A stretch of 64,000 nt of DNA, taken from the NCBI RefSeq assembly GCF_002943565.1, contig NZ_PJCH01000015.1, positions 248,001-312,000 of the forward strand, in the 5' to 3' direction. The DNA is from Hyphococcus luteus. GTDB taxonomy: Bacteria > Pseudomonadota > Alphaproteobacteria > Caulobacterales > Parvularculaceae. Below the pieces are notes generated by a model. The model saw nothing but the letters and a program-made list of their open reading frames with translations. It ran no database searches and was not told the origin of the DNA. The translations under genes and the position numbers were made by a program. Within the stretch, counting starts at the first letter, position 1. Each line of letters begins with the position of its first letter. Positions 1-7,634 of this stretch are shown here, piece by piece.

Positions 1-774
1 CATCTTGAGATCGTCCGTGAACAAAAGACCGTCGAAGCCGATCTCGCCGCGAATGACGTCCTGCACGATCACCGGCGACAGGGTCGCCGGGTGCGCCGCA
101 TCATAGGCCTCGTAAACGATATGCGCGGTCATGCCCATTTTTTCGTCGCGCAAGGATTTGAAGGGTTCGAAATCGCAGGATTGCAAGTCCCGCTTTTTCG
201 CCGAGACGCGCGGCAGGGCGTGATGGGAATCGCACAGCGACCGGCCGTGCCCCGGCAGGTGCTTGATCACGGGCAGCGCCCCGCCCTCTTTCAGCCCTTC
301 GATGGTCGCATGGCCAAGATTGGCGATGATGTCCGGCCATTTCGCATAGGCCCTGTCGCCGATCACTTGCGGGTCGGCGTCGATCTGCGGCACGTCGAGC
401 ATGGGAACGCAGTTCACGGTGACGCCAAGGTCGGAGACGAGACGGCCCAGGAGATAGCCATTGAGCTTCGCGGCCTCATGCGCCTTTTTCGGATCGAGCT
501 TCCAGAGTTCGCCGAAAACCGTCGGCGCGGGATGGGCCGGAAAGACCGGCGGCTTCATCCGCGCGACGCGCCCGCCCTCCTGATCGATCAGGATCGGCGC
601 ATCTTCGCGCCCGACGCAGTCGCGCAACTCGTCGCAATGGGCGCGGACCTCGTCGGCGCTTTCGCAATGGCGCGCGAAGAGGATGAACCCCCAAGGGTCG
701 ACATCCTTAAAGAAAGCCCGCTCCTCGTCAGAGAGGCGCGGGCCTTCGCAATCGAAAACAACAGCTGTGGGCAT
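1..774 (-). CDS. nagZ: Beta-N-acetylhexosaminidase NagZ (3'-truncated by window edge)
   Basis: Family 3 glycoside hydrolase that removes N-acetylglucosamine from muropeptides in the cytoplasm during peptidoglycan recycling. Translating the minus strand from the ATG at 774 gives MPTAVVFDCEGPRLSDEE, then LIDQEGGRVARM (family substrate-binding motif, about residue 60), a KHLPGHG-type stretch around residue 170, and FDGLLFTDDLKM at the window edge, which carries the conserved nucleophile Asp region. All 258 visible codons are open; the C-terminal quarter lies outside the window. It follows the SPOR-domain gene on the same strand, an order common in alphaproteobacteria. Identification is firm; only the 3' end is missing. 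Confidence 0.93.
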   Translation of the reverse strand, partial: MPTAVVFDCEGPRLSDEERAFFKDVDPWGFILFARHCESADEVRAHCDELRDCVGREDAPILIDQEGGRVARMKPPVFPAHPAPTVFGELWKLDPKKAHEAAKLNGYLLGRLVSDLGVTVNCVPMLDVPQIDADPQVIGDRAYAKWPDIIANLGHATIEGLKEGGALPVIKHLPGHGRSLCDSHHALPRVSAKKRDLQSCDFEPFKSLRDEKMGMTAHIVYEAYDAAHPATLSPVIVQDVIRGEIGFDGLLFTDDLKM

Positions 775-793
775 GACACTATATTACCTGCCG

Positions 794-858
794 CTCACCC
801 CGGCGCAGGCCGGGGGCTCCCGCCATGTGGCACTAGATCCCGGCTTTCGCCGGGATGA
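794..858. repeat. Paired palindromic repeat (REP-like) between SPOR gene and nagZ
   Basis: Two GC-rich hairpins lie side by side: CCCCGGCGCAGGCCGGGG-type near 797-815 and ATCCCGGCTTTCGCCGGGAT near 836-855. Sequences built on CCCGGCGAAAGCCGGG are widespread intergenic repeats in alphaproteobacterial genomes; that family statement is from general knowledge. Neither hairpin is followed by a T-run, so a role as intrinsic terminator is unlikely. Only this copy is seen in the window. Confidence 0.6.
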
Positions 859-868
859 GCGGATATTT

Positions 869-1723
869 TTAAAGCCCCTTCACGAGACAGTCCTGTCCGC
901 GGTCCTTCAGCCCGGCGCAATAAGTCTTGGCGTCGTCTGAGGACGAGAACGGTCCGACGCGCAGACGATAATAAACGCCGCGGTCGCCGAGATCGGCCCG
1001 CTCCACATCCGGGCCTTTTCCGGAAAGATAATCGCCGAGTTTCGTCTCCATGCGGCCCCATTGCGACATGGCTTCATCATTGGAACGGAAGGCGCCGACC
1101 TGCACCACATGCGTGCCCGAAGCGGCGTCTACCGCACCCGCCGACCCCGAGCTTGAGGACGACGCGCTTGTCGAAGCCGGCGCCGGTTTCACGCTCACAG
1201 TCGCAGGCCCCGTATCGACAGGCTCTTGCGCCGCCGGTTCGTTGTCGAGCACTTCGGCGTCCTGCGCTTCGAGATCGGCGAGACGGTCTTCGACCTCGTC
1301 ATTCATGCCGGCGGCGGCCTCTTCCGCCTCGGCCGAAAGCGCGCCGATCGCATCTTCCGGGGAGCGGTCGACGGGCTCTTCGGGCCCTTCGGCGAGCGTC
1401 GTCACCGGCTCGCCTTCTTCGCCGTCGAGCGCGTCATAGACTTCGCGGTCCTCGGCGACGGGCGTTCCGTCCTCGGCGGTCTCGATCTTGATGGGATCGG
1501 GATCGGCGGCGACATAGGGCGTTTCAACGGCGCCGCCGTCGCGGCCGACCTTCATGCCCTGCTTGTAGGCGATCCACACGACCGACACGAACGCGCCGAT
1601 CATGACGATGCCCATGATCAGGACAGCGAAACCCGACAGTCCGCGATCGTCTTCTTCATCGTCGAACTCGTCATATTCCTGATAGTCTTCTTCGTAAGCT
1701 TCGTCTTGTGCTGCGTTCGCCAT
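869..1723 (-). CDS. SPOR-domain membrane protein
   Basis: 284-residue inner-membrane protein that probably binds denuded septal peptidoglycan. It has a very acidic cytoplasmic N-terminus (residues 1-30, rich in D and E), one membrane segment at about 32-52 (GFAVLIMGIVMIGAFVSVVW), a long acidic Ala/Pro/Ser-rich linker, and a C-terminal SPOR domain from about residue 203 (HVVQVGAFRS, YYRLRVGPFSS). The start is preceded by a GGAGCGG ribosome site. Its place between dgt and nagZ is typical of alphaproteobacteria, where argS often sits beside it; no argS is present here. FtsN-like or DamX-like roles are possible but not shown by sequence. Confidence 0.85.
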   Translation of the reverse strand: MANAAQDEAYEEDYQEYDEFDDEEDDRGLSGFAVLIMGIVMIGAFVSVVWIAYKQGMKVGRDGGAVETPYVAADPDPIKIETAEDGTPVAEDREVYDALDGEEGEPVTTLAEGPEEPVDRSPEDAIGALSAEAEEAAAGMNDEVEDRLADLEAQDAEVLDNEPAAQEPVDTGPATVSVKPAPASTSASSSSSGSAGAVDAASGTHVVQVGAFRSNDEAMSQWGRMETKLGDYLSGKGPDVERADLGDRGVYYRLRVGPFSSSDDAKTYCAGLKDRGQDCLVKGL

Positions 1724-1938
1724 GTCTAAAACCGCTCCTTCGAAAGCGCTTCAAAAAGTCCGCGCCCGATCTTCTCCCCAAGGCCGCTGCGTGGGGGACC
1801 GCTGATTAGGGGCCGCCTCACCCCCGCATCAACCCCATGCTTCAGAGGCCTTTCAAATATCCTTTCAGCCAAACGCCCTAAAGGCGCCGAATCGCCGTTC
1901 CGCGTCATTCTAGCATTGGAAGACGCGAACTCAGAGCG

Positions 1939-3189
1939 TTAGCCGTCAAATTCGACGCCAAAAAGGCGCCGGTATTCCCGGACGGCGTAGCGGTCGGTCA
2001 TGCCGGCGATATAGTCGCAGACCGCCCGGGCGCGCCGCGCCTCGCTTCCGCCCTCATACCGCTCGCGCCATTCCGGCGGCAACGTCTCCGGTTCGGTAAA
2101 GAATAAGTCGAACAAAGATTTAATGATTCTCTTGGCCTGGCTGCGGGCGCGATTGACCTTGTAATGACGGTACATGTTCTCGTGCAGAAAGGCGCGCAGG
2201 CCCGACAGATCCGCCTCGACGCTTGTGGAAAACGCGCACAGCGCCGCCGGGGCGCGGCGCACCGCATCGGCGTCCTGCGGATTGACCGCGACAAGCCGCC
2301 CTTTCGTTTCGGCGAGGACGTCCTCGACCATGGCGCCGATGAGATCGGACACCGCTTCGGCGATGAGGATGTCCCGCGGCGCGTCCGGCCAGCGCATTTG
2401 CGCGGAAACGATCGCCGGGCCCACAAGCGGAACGGCCCGCGCCTCGTCAAAGCTGAACAGCCCGGCCCTGAGGCCGTCATCGACATCGTGATTGTTATAG
2501 GCGATGTCATCGGCGATGGCGGCGACCTGCGCTTCGAGCGACGGAAAGGTGTCGAGCCAGAGATCGTGGTTTTGCGCATATTCGACGATGGCGGCGGGCA
2601 GCGGCTCTTTCTTTTCCGCCAGGGGCCCGGTCAGCGGGCCGTTATGTTTGACGACGCCTTCCAGCATCTCCCAGGTGAGGTTGAGCCCCTCGAAATCCGC
2701 GTGCCGGCGCTCAAGCTTGGTCAGGAGCCTTAGGGTCTGGGCGTTGTGGTCGAAGCCGTTGTAATCCGCCATGCATTCGACCAGCACATCCTCGCCCGTA
2801 TGGCCGAAAGGCGGATGGCCGAGATCGTGGGCGAGCGCCAGGCCTTCGGCGAGGTCTTCGTCGAGCTTTAAAGCTCGGGCGAGCGTGCGGGCGATCTGGG
2901 CAACTTCGAGGGAATGGGTGAGTCGCGTGCGGTAATGATCGCCCTCATGGGAGATGAAAACCTGCGTCTTGTGCTTTAAGCGCCGGAAAGCGACGGCGTG
3001 GATCACCCGGTCGCGGTCACGCTGGAAGGGCGTGCGAACCGCGCTTTCATGTTCGGGATGCAGCCGGCCCCTGGTTTGCTCAGCCCGGGCCGCATAGGGC
3101 GCGAGCGGCGCCGGGAAGGCCATGGGCGCAGATGCGCCGCCATAGGCCGATTCCGGCATGTCTTCAGGGACTTGGCCTTGCAACCTCAT
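1939..3189 (-). CDS. dgt: dGTPase-like protein (HD-domain dNTP triphosphohydrolase)
   Basis: Hydrolyses dGTP (or other dNTPs) to the nucleoside and triphosphate. The 416-residue protein contains RTPFQRDRDRVIHAVAFRRLKHKTQVF, cut here to its key elements FQRDRDR and FRRLKHKTQV, then HYRTRLTHSLEVAQIAR and the metal-binding HD in ALAHDLGHPPFGHTGE, all hallmarks of the Dgt-like family. The called start lies 9 bases after the stop of the YqhA-like gene; a second Met at residue 23 (MAFPAPLAPY) is an equally reasonable start because family members usually begin near that point. It is divergent from erpA with the YqhA-like gene between them. Family assignment is firm; the substrate is not. Confidence 0.9.
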   Translation of the reverse strand: MRLQGQVPEDMPESAYGGASAPMAFPAPLAPYAARAEQTRGRLHPEHESAVRTPFQRDRDRVIHAVAFRRLKHKTQVFISHEGDHYRTRLTHSLEVAQIARTLARALKLDEDLAEGLALAHDLGHPPFGHTGEDVLVECMADYNGFDHNAQTLRLLTKLERRHADFEGLNLTWEMLEGVVKHNGPLTGPLAEKKEPLPAAIVEYAQNHDLWLDTFPSLEAQVAAIADDIAYNNHDVDDGLRAGLFSFDEARAVPLVGPAIVSAQMRWPDAPRDILIAEAVSDLIGAMVEDVLAETKGRLVAVNPQDADAVRRAPAALCAFSTSVEADLSGLRAFLHENMYRHYKVNRARSQAKRIIKSLFDLFFTEPETLPPEWRERYEGGSEARRARAVCDYIAGMTDRYAVREYRRLFGVEFDG

Positions 3190-3198
3190 AGGACATCT

Positions 3199-3810
3199 TT
3201 ACTCCGCCGCATCCGTCTCGTCATCCTGCGAAGGCGTGATCCGGCCTTTGTGTTTCGCTGGATTGCTCCTTCTCGGCTTGGGATGCAACTCCACCAGCCG
3301 CAGCGCCCCGGCCAGCATCAGGATGGAAAAGGGCAGCATCAGGAACCAGCCGATCCGCTGCATGGACGGCTCGAGCGCGCCGCTCTGGAATGTCTGCAGC
3401 GCAATCCTTAAAAACAGAACAAAAAGAACGACGAAGATGACTTCGGCGATGGTCTGTTTGAGCTGGCCGATCTGCTCCACATGCATCCATTCGGGCAGGC
3501 CGAGATCGCGGGAATTGAACTCCGGCCGGATGAAAAGCCCGTAAACCCCGTAGGCGAAAAACAAAAGAACGACGCCGATCAGGAAATTGTCGAGCGCCAC
3601 CATGAGGCTGATGACCGTCGCCTCGTCCGCCGGCAGCCCCTCCACAGGCTTCGTCGGAGACGGATCGAACTGATGCTCGAAGGCGGAATAGGTGTTTTCC
3701 GCGCCGAGATAGAACATGATCAGCGCGCCGCCGAGGGAGGCAATCACGGCCACCAGGGTGAACAGCCGCGTCGTCCAGAAAAAAAGCTTCTCAAGTCTGT
3801 TGAAGGTCAT
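3199..3810 (-). CDS. YqhA/UPF0114 family membrane protein
   Basis: About 203 residues starting at MTFNRLEKLFFWTTRLF; an upstream ATG at 3855 would add 15 residues but the 3810 ATG is closer to the family N-terminus and has GGCGGGAAATC before it. Four hydrophobic segments are visible (about 18-38, 72-95, 130-150, 160-180). The pair of features ALDNFLIGVVLLFFAYGVYGLF and a following K(I/L)xxxVAEVI-like helix match the UPF0114 family, of which E. coli YqhA is a member. Function unknown. It is probably cotranscribed with dgt, 9 bases apart. Confidence 0.75.
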   Translation of the reverse strand: MTFNRLEKLFFWTTRLFTLVAVIASLGGALIMFYLGAENTYSAFEHQFDPSPTKPVEGLPADEATVISLMVALDNFLIGVVLLFFAYGVYGLFIRPEFNSRDLGLPEWMHVEQIGQLKQTIAEVIFVVLFVLFLRIALQTFQSGALEPSMQRIGWFLMLPFSILMLAGALRLVELHPKPRRSNPAKHKGRITPSQDDETDAAE

Positions 3811-3997
3811 GATTTCCCGCCATTTCCGCCCTTCATTGCGGTGAGTCGCTCCCAAAAAGCCGCCGCTTTCCCGAAATTAACCGCTTTCGGGCGAGATGGG
3901 GGCGGTTTTTCCCGCCCGCAAGCCGGAGCGAAGCCCTCGAAATCCGGCCCCGGACCCCTTATGTTGGGCGAAGACGCAGGAGAAGAGACCCGAGTTC

Positions 3998-4339
3998 ATG
4001 TCTGTCGCAGAAGCCTCCCCGGTCACCGTATCCGAACGCGCCGCCAAGCGCATCGCCGCGATCCTCTCGAAAGAGCCGGAGGGCGCCATGCTGCGCGTCG
4101 CGGTCGAGGGCGGCGGCTGTTCCGGCTTCCAGTACAAATTCGACATCGTCACGGAGCGCGAGGATGACGATCTCGTCCTCGACGCGAACGGTTATTCCGT
4201 GCTGGTCGATTCCGTCTCGGTCGACTACATGGCCGGCTCGGTGATCGACTTTTCCGACGAGCTCATCGGCGCGGCCTTCAAGATCGAAAACCCGAACGCC
4301 ACAGCGGCTTGCGGCTGCGGGACGAGTTTTTCGCTTTGA
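3998..4339 (+). CDS. erpA: Iron-sulfur cluster insertion protein ErpA / A-type carrier
   Basis: 113-residue A-type carrier that passes Fe-S clusters to apo-enzymes in the cytoplasm. The three conserved cysteines are present: one in EGGGCSGFQYKF and two in the terminal ACGCGTSFSL. The start at 3998 (MSVAEASPVTVSERAAKRI) was chosen over an in-frame ATG at 3896, whose extra 34 residues are Pro/Arg-rich and unlike the family. It is divergent from dgt, the usual alphaproteobacterial arrangement; the exonuclease III gene that commonly follows erpA is here displaced to 8289 by an accessory block. Confidence 0.93.
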   Translation: MSVAEASPVTVSERAAKRIAAILSKEPEGAMLRVAVEGGGCSGFQYKFDIVTEREDDDLVLDANGYSVLVDSVSVDYMAGSVIDFSDELIGAAFKIENPNATAACGCGTSFSL

Positions 4340-4346
4340 GGGCCAG

Positions 4347-4541
4347 ATGATGAATTACACATTCAAAGTCATTCGACGCACTGAAGGCTATGATGAGCAT
4401 ACTGTGACAATTGACGCGCCATCACGGACTGAAGCGAAAAAGCTGATTGAAAATGGCGAAGGTGTATATGAATCTCTAGATCGTGATGAGCTTGATAAAA
4501 TAAAGATAACAGACATCATCAATGCACAGCCCGTCGAATGA
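4347..4541 (+). CDS. Small acidic protein overlapping the DpnI-family gene
   Basis: 64-residue protein beginning 8 bases after the erpA stop (MMNYTFKVIRRTEGYDEH). The predicted pattern is two beta strands, an Ala-rich helix (PSRTEAKKLIENG) and a short strand. Its stop overlaps the ATG of the following DpnI-like gene in the sequence ATGA, which implies translational coupling. GC content drops sharply at this gene compared with erpA. In pneumococcus the DpnI cassette also holds a second small gene, dpnD; the strand-helix pattern here is compatible with the DpnD/PcfM type, but I cannot show homology by eye. The name is left open. Confidence 0.6.
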   Translation: MMNYTFKVIRRTEGYDEHTVTIDAPSRTEAKKLIENGEGVYESLDRDELDKIKITDIINAQPVE

Positions 4542-5308
4542 AACTTGGATTTGAAGAAGCTCAAGCTTCTTACAGCAGCCAATCTCAAAATGCGCGCGCA
4601 CTCACTGAGTACTGGGCTTCCAACACATTATTTTGCCCTGCATGCGGCTGTGAAAAGTTAAATAAATTCAAAAATAACAACCCTGCGGCTGATTTTTTTT
4701 GCCCAACATGCAACTAAGAATTTGAACTGAAAAGCCAAAAGAAAAAATTCGGCAAAAAAGTTCTGGATGGGGCATATGACACATTAACCCGCCGTCTCAA
4801 CGCTTCGAATAATCCAAATTTTGCATTTTTAAGCTACGATCCGGATAGTTTATCGGTAACTAATTTATTCATGGTGCCGAAGCATTTCTTTACGCCCAGA
4901 ATAATAGAACGTCGCAAACCTCTTGCGTCAACGGCAAGGCGAGCAGGTTGGGTGGGCTGCAATATTTTATTGGACAAGGTACCAGAAGCTGGAAAAATTT
5001 TCGTCGTCAAGGATAGCAGGGTTGCAGAAAAAGAAACTGTTACAAGCCAGTGGCATAAGACAGCATTTCTGCGTAACGAAGCCATTCCATCTCGTGGATG
5101 GCTGCTTGACGTAATGAGGTACACCGAAAAACTAAACAAGCACTCTTTTACTTTGGCGGAAATGTATGAGTTCGAAGAGGAACTGCAAAGATTATATCCA
5201 AATAACAAAAATATACGCCCTAAAATCAGACAACAGTTACAACGTTTACGCGACAATGGGTATTTGGCTTTTCTGGGGAACGGAAAATATGAAATCATAC
5301 GCAACTAA
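4538..5308 (+). pseudogene. dpnI: DpnI-family methyl-directed restriction endonuclease with one premature stop
   Basis: R.DpnI cuts GATC only when adenine is methylated. Reading from ATG 4538 gives MKLGFEEAQASYSSQSQNAR, a CPAC/CPTC zinc finger (Cys 33, 36, 55, 58), catalytic-type Asp52 in PAADFFCPTC, then TAA at 4715-4717 (codon 60), and in the same frame EFELKSQKKKF with Glu63 and Lys65 of the D-x10-E-x-K nuclease motif. The rest is collinear with DpnI: PLASTARRAGWVGCNI, PSRGWLLDVM and a C-terminal winged-helix region ending KIRQQLQRLRDNGYLAFLGNGKYEIIRN in part. Full length would be 256 residues against 254 for pneumococcal DpnI. DpnI has Glu at the stop position, so GAA to TAA is the likely single change. 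The DNA is AT-rich against its surroundings, which suggests transfer. Confidence 0.9.
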
Positions 5309-5401
5309 ATAAGGGCTTTACCCCAAAAACGCATACTTACAGCTCGTACTGACAGTCATTGTCCGCTATCCTCCCCGCACAAACAAAAAGGGAGGGAAGA
5401 C

Positions 5402-5854
5402 ATGCGGACATTACTCATGGCGGCGGCCGGCGCCGCGTTGCTGGCGGGATGCGCAGGCGAAGACCCGCAGGCCGCGCTCGAAGCGGCGAACAAGGAGAAG
5501 GCGCTTTACTGCATGGACCTTCTCTTCAACCAGCACGAGCTGAATCAGGCCAAGGCCGAGTGCTTCGGCGAGACTTATATTCAGCACAACCCCGCCGCGC
5601 CGGACGGCGCCGATGCGCTGATGGCGTTTCTCGGGCCGTTCTTCGAGGGCAACCCCGACGCCTCCATCGACATCAAGCGGTCCGCAGCCGAAGGCGATCT
5701 CGTCTGGATCCATTACAACAACAAGCCGACGCCGGATTCCTTAGGCCTCGCGGTGGTCGACATCTTGCGCATGGAAGACGGCAAGTTCGTGGAGCACTGG
5801 GACGTGGTGCAGCCGGTCCCGGAAGAGTCGGCCAACGACAACACGATGTTTTAG
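5402..5854 (+). CDS. SnoaL-like (NTF2-fold) lipoprotein
   Basis: 150 residues with a lipoprotein signal, MRTLLMAAAGAALLAGCAG, giving a lipidated Cys at residue 17. The mature part has the SnoaL-like pattern: a helix followed by YIQHNPAAPDGADAL, FFEGNPDASIDIKR, GDLVWIHYN and VVDILRMEDGKFVEHWDVVQPVPE. Such proteins are annotated as predicted SnoaL-like aldol-condensation enzymes, though their true reactions are mostly unknown. A GGGAGGGAAG ribosome site precedes the ATG. High GC use marks the return to native-looking DNA after the AT-rich DpnI-like gene. Confidence 0.8.
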   Translation: MRTLLMAAAGAALLAGCAGEDPQAALEAANKEKALYCMDLLFNQHELNQAKAECFGETYIQHNPAAPDGADALMAFLGPFFEGNPDASIDIKRSAAEGDLVWIHYNNKPTPDSLGLAVVDILRMEDGKFVEHWDVVQPVPEESANDNTMF

Positions 5855-5877
5855 ACCGGCGCGCAAACGGCGGCCGC

Positions 5878-6013
5878 GTGCCCTTCTCCCCATTGGGGAG
5901 AAGGTGGCCCGAAGGGCCGGATGAGGGGGAAAGGTATTTCGCCTTCAGCGCCATAGCTCCCCCTCACCCGGATTTTCTACGAAAATCCGACCTCTCCCCA
6001 AAGGGGAAAGGTA
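5878..6013. repeat. Composite palindromic repeat cluster
   Basis: Four hairpins occur in a row: CCTTCTCCCC-att-GGGGAGAAGG (5881-5904), GGCCC-gaa-GGGCC (5907-5919), CGGATTTTC-tac-GAAAATCCG (about 5970-5990) and CCTCTCCCC-aaa-GGGGAAAGG (about 5992-6012). The outer halves are also partly complementary to each other (GATGAGGGGGA against TCCCCCTCACC), so the whole could fold as one structure. This layout is that of a mobile, non-coding repeat family common in alphaproteobacteria (general knowledge). It lies between convergent genes. Confidence 0.75.
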
Positions 6014-6023
6014 AATGCCGCAA

Positions 6024-6683
6024 TCACTCCAGCACCGTCACGATGTTGGAATTCTGATCTGCAAGCTCCTGCCCCGTAAAATAAAGGTCCTTGCCTTTCC
6101 AGTCTGCTTCCAGCCTGTCCCGCCAGACCGGGTCCATGGGCGAATTGACGAAATAGCGGTCGAAATAACGCCGGCTCACAAGGTCGCGTTCGAATTTCGG
6201 CTGGTCGACTTTCTCGCCGGTGTAAAAATCATAGGCCGACGGTTCGTGAAACATGAAGCGGGCGTTCGCCGCCGCATAACGCTCCTCGCCCTGAAGGTAG
6301 ATCGGCACGCACATGGAGTAACAGGCCCGGCGCGACCGCACGCGCGTGTCGACTTCATGCGTGCGCTTCATCCGGTCGATGAGACGGATCACCTGTTCGC
6401 CCTCGGCGATGGCGCCGCCGGGGGAATGAAGATCAATGATGATGCGCCGCCCCTCGCCTTTCCATTCGCGATAAGCCTCCTCGAACTGGCGGGCCATGGG
6501 CGCTTCGACCTTGCTGCGCCATGAAAAGACCAGCGTCTCCGGGTCCTGCCGGTCGCGTGAGACAGCGACCACGCCCCTGTCCTGAAAGATCAGCTCTTCA
6601 TTGCGGGCGATGAGCAGCGCCGTCGCCGCGAACATGAGGAGCGTCGTTATCAGCGTTAATTTCGATTTCCGCTCTTTACTCAC
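6024..6683 (-). CDS. Membrane-anchored periplasmic ClpP-like protein
   Basis: 219 residues with an N-terminal anchor (about 8-27, LTLITTLLMFAATALLIAR) and a ClpP/crotonase-type fold: IIIDLHSPGGAIAEGEQVIRLI, RRACYSMCVPIYLQGEERYA with a candidate nucleophile Ser in CYSMC, and FMFHEPSAY with a His where ClpP has its catalytic His. The protein resembles the COG3904 group of predicted periplasmic proteins. Protease activity is inferred from the Ser and His positions only. Three Cys residues around the candidate Ser are unusual and might form a disulphide in the periplasm. It stands alone, divergent from the nitroreductase. Confidence 0.65.
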   Translation of the reverse strand: MSKERKSKLTLITTLLMFAATALLIARNEELIFQDRGVVAVSRDRQDPETLVFSWRSKVEAPMARQFEEAYREWKGEGRRIIIDLHSPGGAIAEGEQVIRLIDRMKRTHEVDTRVRSRRACYSMCVPIYLQGEERYAAANARFMFHEPSAYDFYTGEKVDQPKFERDLVSRRYFDRYFVNSPMDPVWRDRLEADWKGKDLYFTGQELADQNSNIVTVLE

Positions 6684-6777
6684 TGCTCGCCGCCATTGCC
6701 CGCAGGGCGCACGCCCGTCACTCTCAGGATCACTCTAGGTAAGTCCCCGCATCCCGGAATAAAAGCGCTGAGAAATC

Positions 6778-7494
6778 ATGAACGTCACTGAGGCCATAAA
6801 ATCCCGCATTTCCACGCGGGCCTTTCTCGACAAGCCGGTGAGCGAGGCCAATATCCGCGCGCTGCTCGAGATCGCCCGCTGGGCGCCGTCCGGCGGGAAT
6901 CTCCAGCCCTGGCGCGTTCATGTGGTCACCGGCGCGGCCCGCGACCGGCTGGTCGCTACGGTGAAACAGGCGATTGCGGACAATCCCCTCGCCGACGAAA
7001 GCGAGCTTGAAGTCTATCCGCCGAAACTCGCCGAGCCCTGGCGCACGAGGCGCTATGAGGTGGGCGAGGCTATGTATGCGCGTCTCGGCATTCCGCGCGA
7101 GGATAAGCCGGCGCGCCTGAAGCACTTGATGCGTAATTATGAGTTTTTCGGCGCCCCCGTGGGTCTTTTCTTTTCCCTCGACCGGCGCTTCGACAAGGGC
7201 CCGACCGCGAAGGCGGTCAAATTATAATCTGCGCGCCTTCGCGCGCGGGGGGCGCATCTCGGCATGTTCATGTTGGCGCTCGCCCTCGCCGCGGAAGAAG
7301 CAGGCCTTGCGACCTGCGTGCAGGAGGCGTGGACGCGGCAGGCGAAAACCGTTTCCGCCTTTCTCGAGCTTCCCGACAGCGACCAGCTTTATTGCGGCAT
7401 GGCGCTCGGCTATGCCGACCCTGACGCGAAAGTGAACGAGCTGCGTTCGGCCCGCGCCGAGGTGAACGAATTCGCGCGCTTCCTCACGCAATAA
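6778..7494 (+). pseudogene. Nitroreductase-family gene interrupted by a small palindromic insert
   Basis: FMN-dependent nitroreductase. The first part (6778-7200) has MNVTEAIKSRISTRAFLDKPV, APSGGNLQPWRVHVV and MRNYEFFGAPVGLFFSLDRRFDKG. The second part (7249-7494), in the same frame, continues GAHLGMFMLALALAAEEAGLATCVQEAW and ends NEFARFLTQ. Between them about 48 bases encode residues foreign to the family and contain TAA at 7225-7227. Homologues usually run from the DKG-like segment through a short GQW-type link into LGMF. The reading frame is kept across the insert, so a clean insertion rather than a frameshift explains the break. An N-terminal product of 149 residues would lack the C-terminal flavin-binding part. 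Confidence 0.85.
7204..7246. repeat. Palindromic insert inside the nitroreductase gene
   Basis: CGCGAAGGCG (7206-7215) and CGCCTTCGCG (7234-7243) form a perfect 10-base inverted repeat around an AT-rich loop that carries the stop codon. Each arm is also a small hairpin by itself (ACCGC-gaag-GCGGT and GCGCGC-cttc-GCGCGC). The structure resembles a minimal REP-type element. No second copy was found by eye in the window. Confidence 0.6.
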
Positions 7495-7634
7495 AGCCGC
7501 CGGCTCAAAGACCGCATGTGACGGGCGTTCCAGCGCATGATCCGGCCCCGGGTGTCATCTCCGGCTGAAATCGGGTATGCGAACCGCTCACCCGCGCCGC
7601 ATCGCGGGCTTAAGTTTTAACCGGGACAGCTTTC

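Noticed and set aside
1726-1908. 60-residue ORF between dgt and the SPOR gene
   Set aside because: No ribosome site, no domain, Arg/Gly-rich composition typical of chance frames in GC-rich DNA; not a remnant of argS by eye.
3896-3997. N-terminal extension of ErpA
   Set aside because: Pro/Arg-rich, not like the family, and the ATG at 3998 gives the normal length.
4871-5308. Separate 145-residue gene starting inside the DpnI-like gene
   Set aside because: It is the in-frame C-terminal part of the same gene; no ribosome site precedes the internal ATG, and upstream codons are collinear with DpnI.
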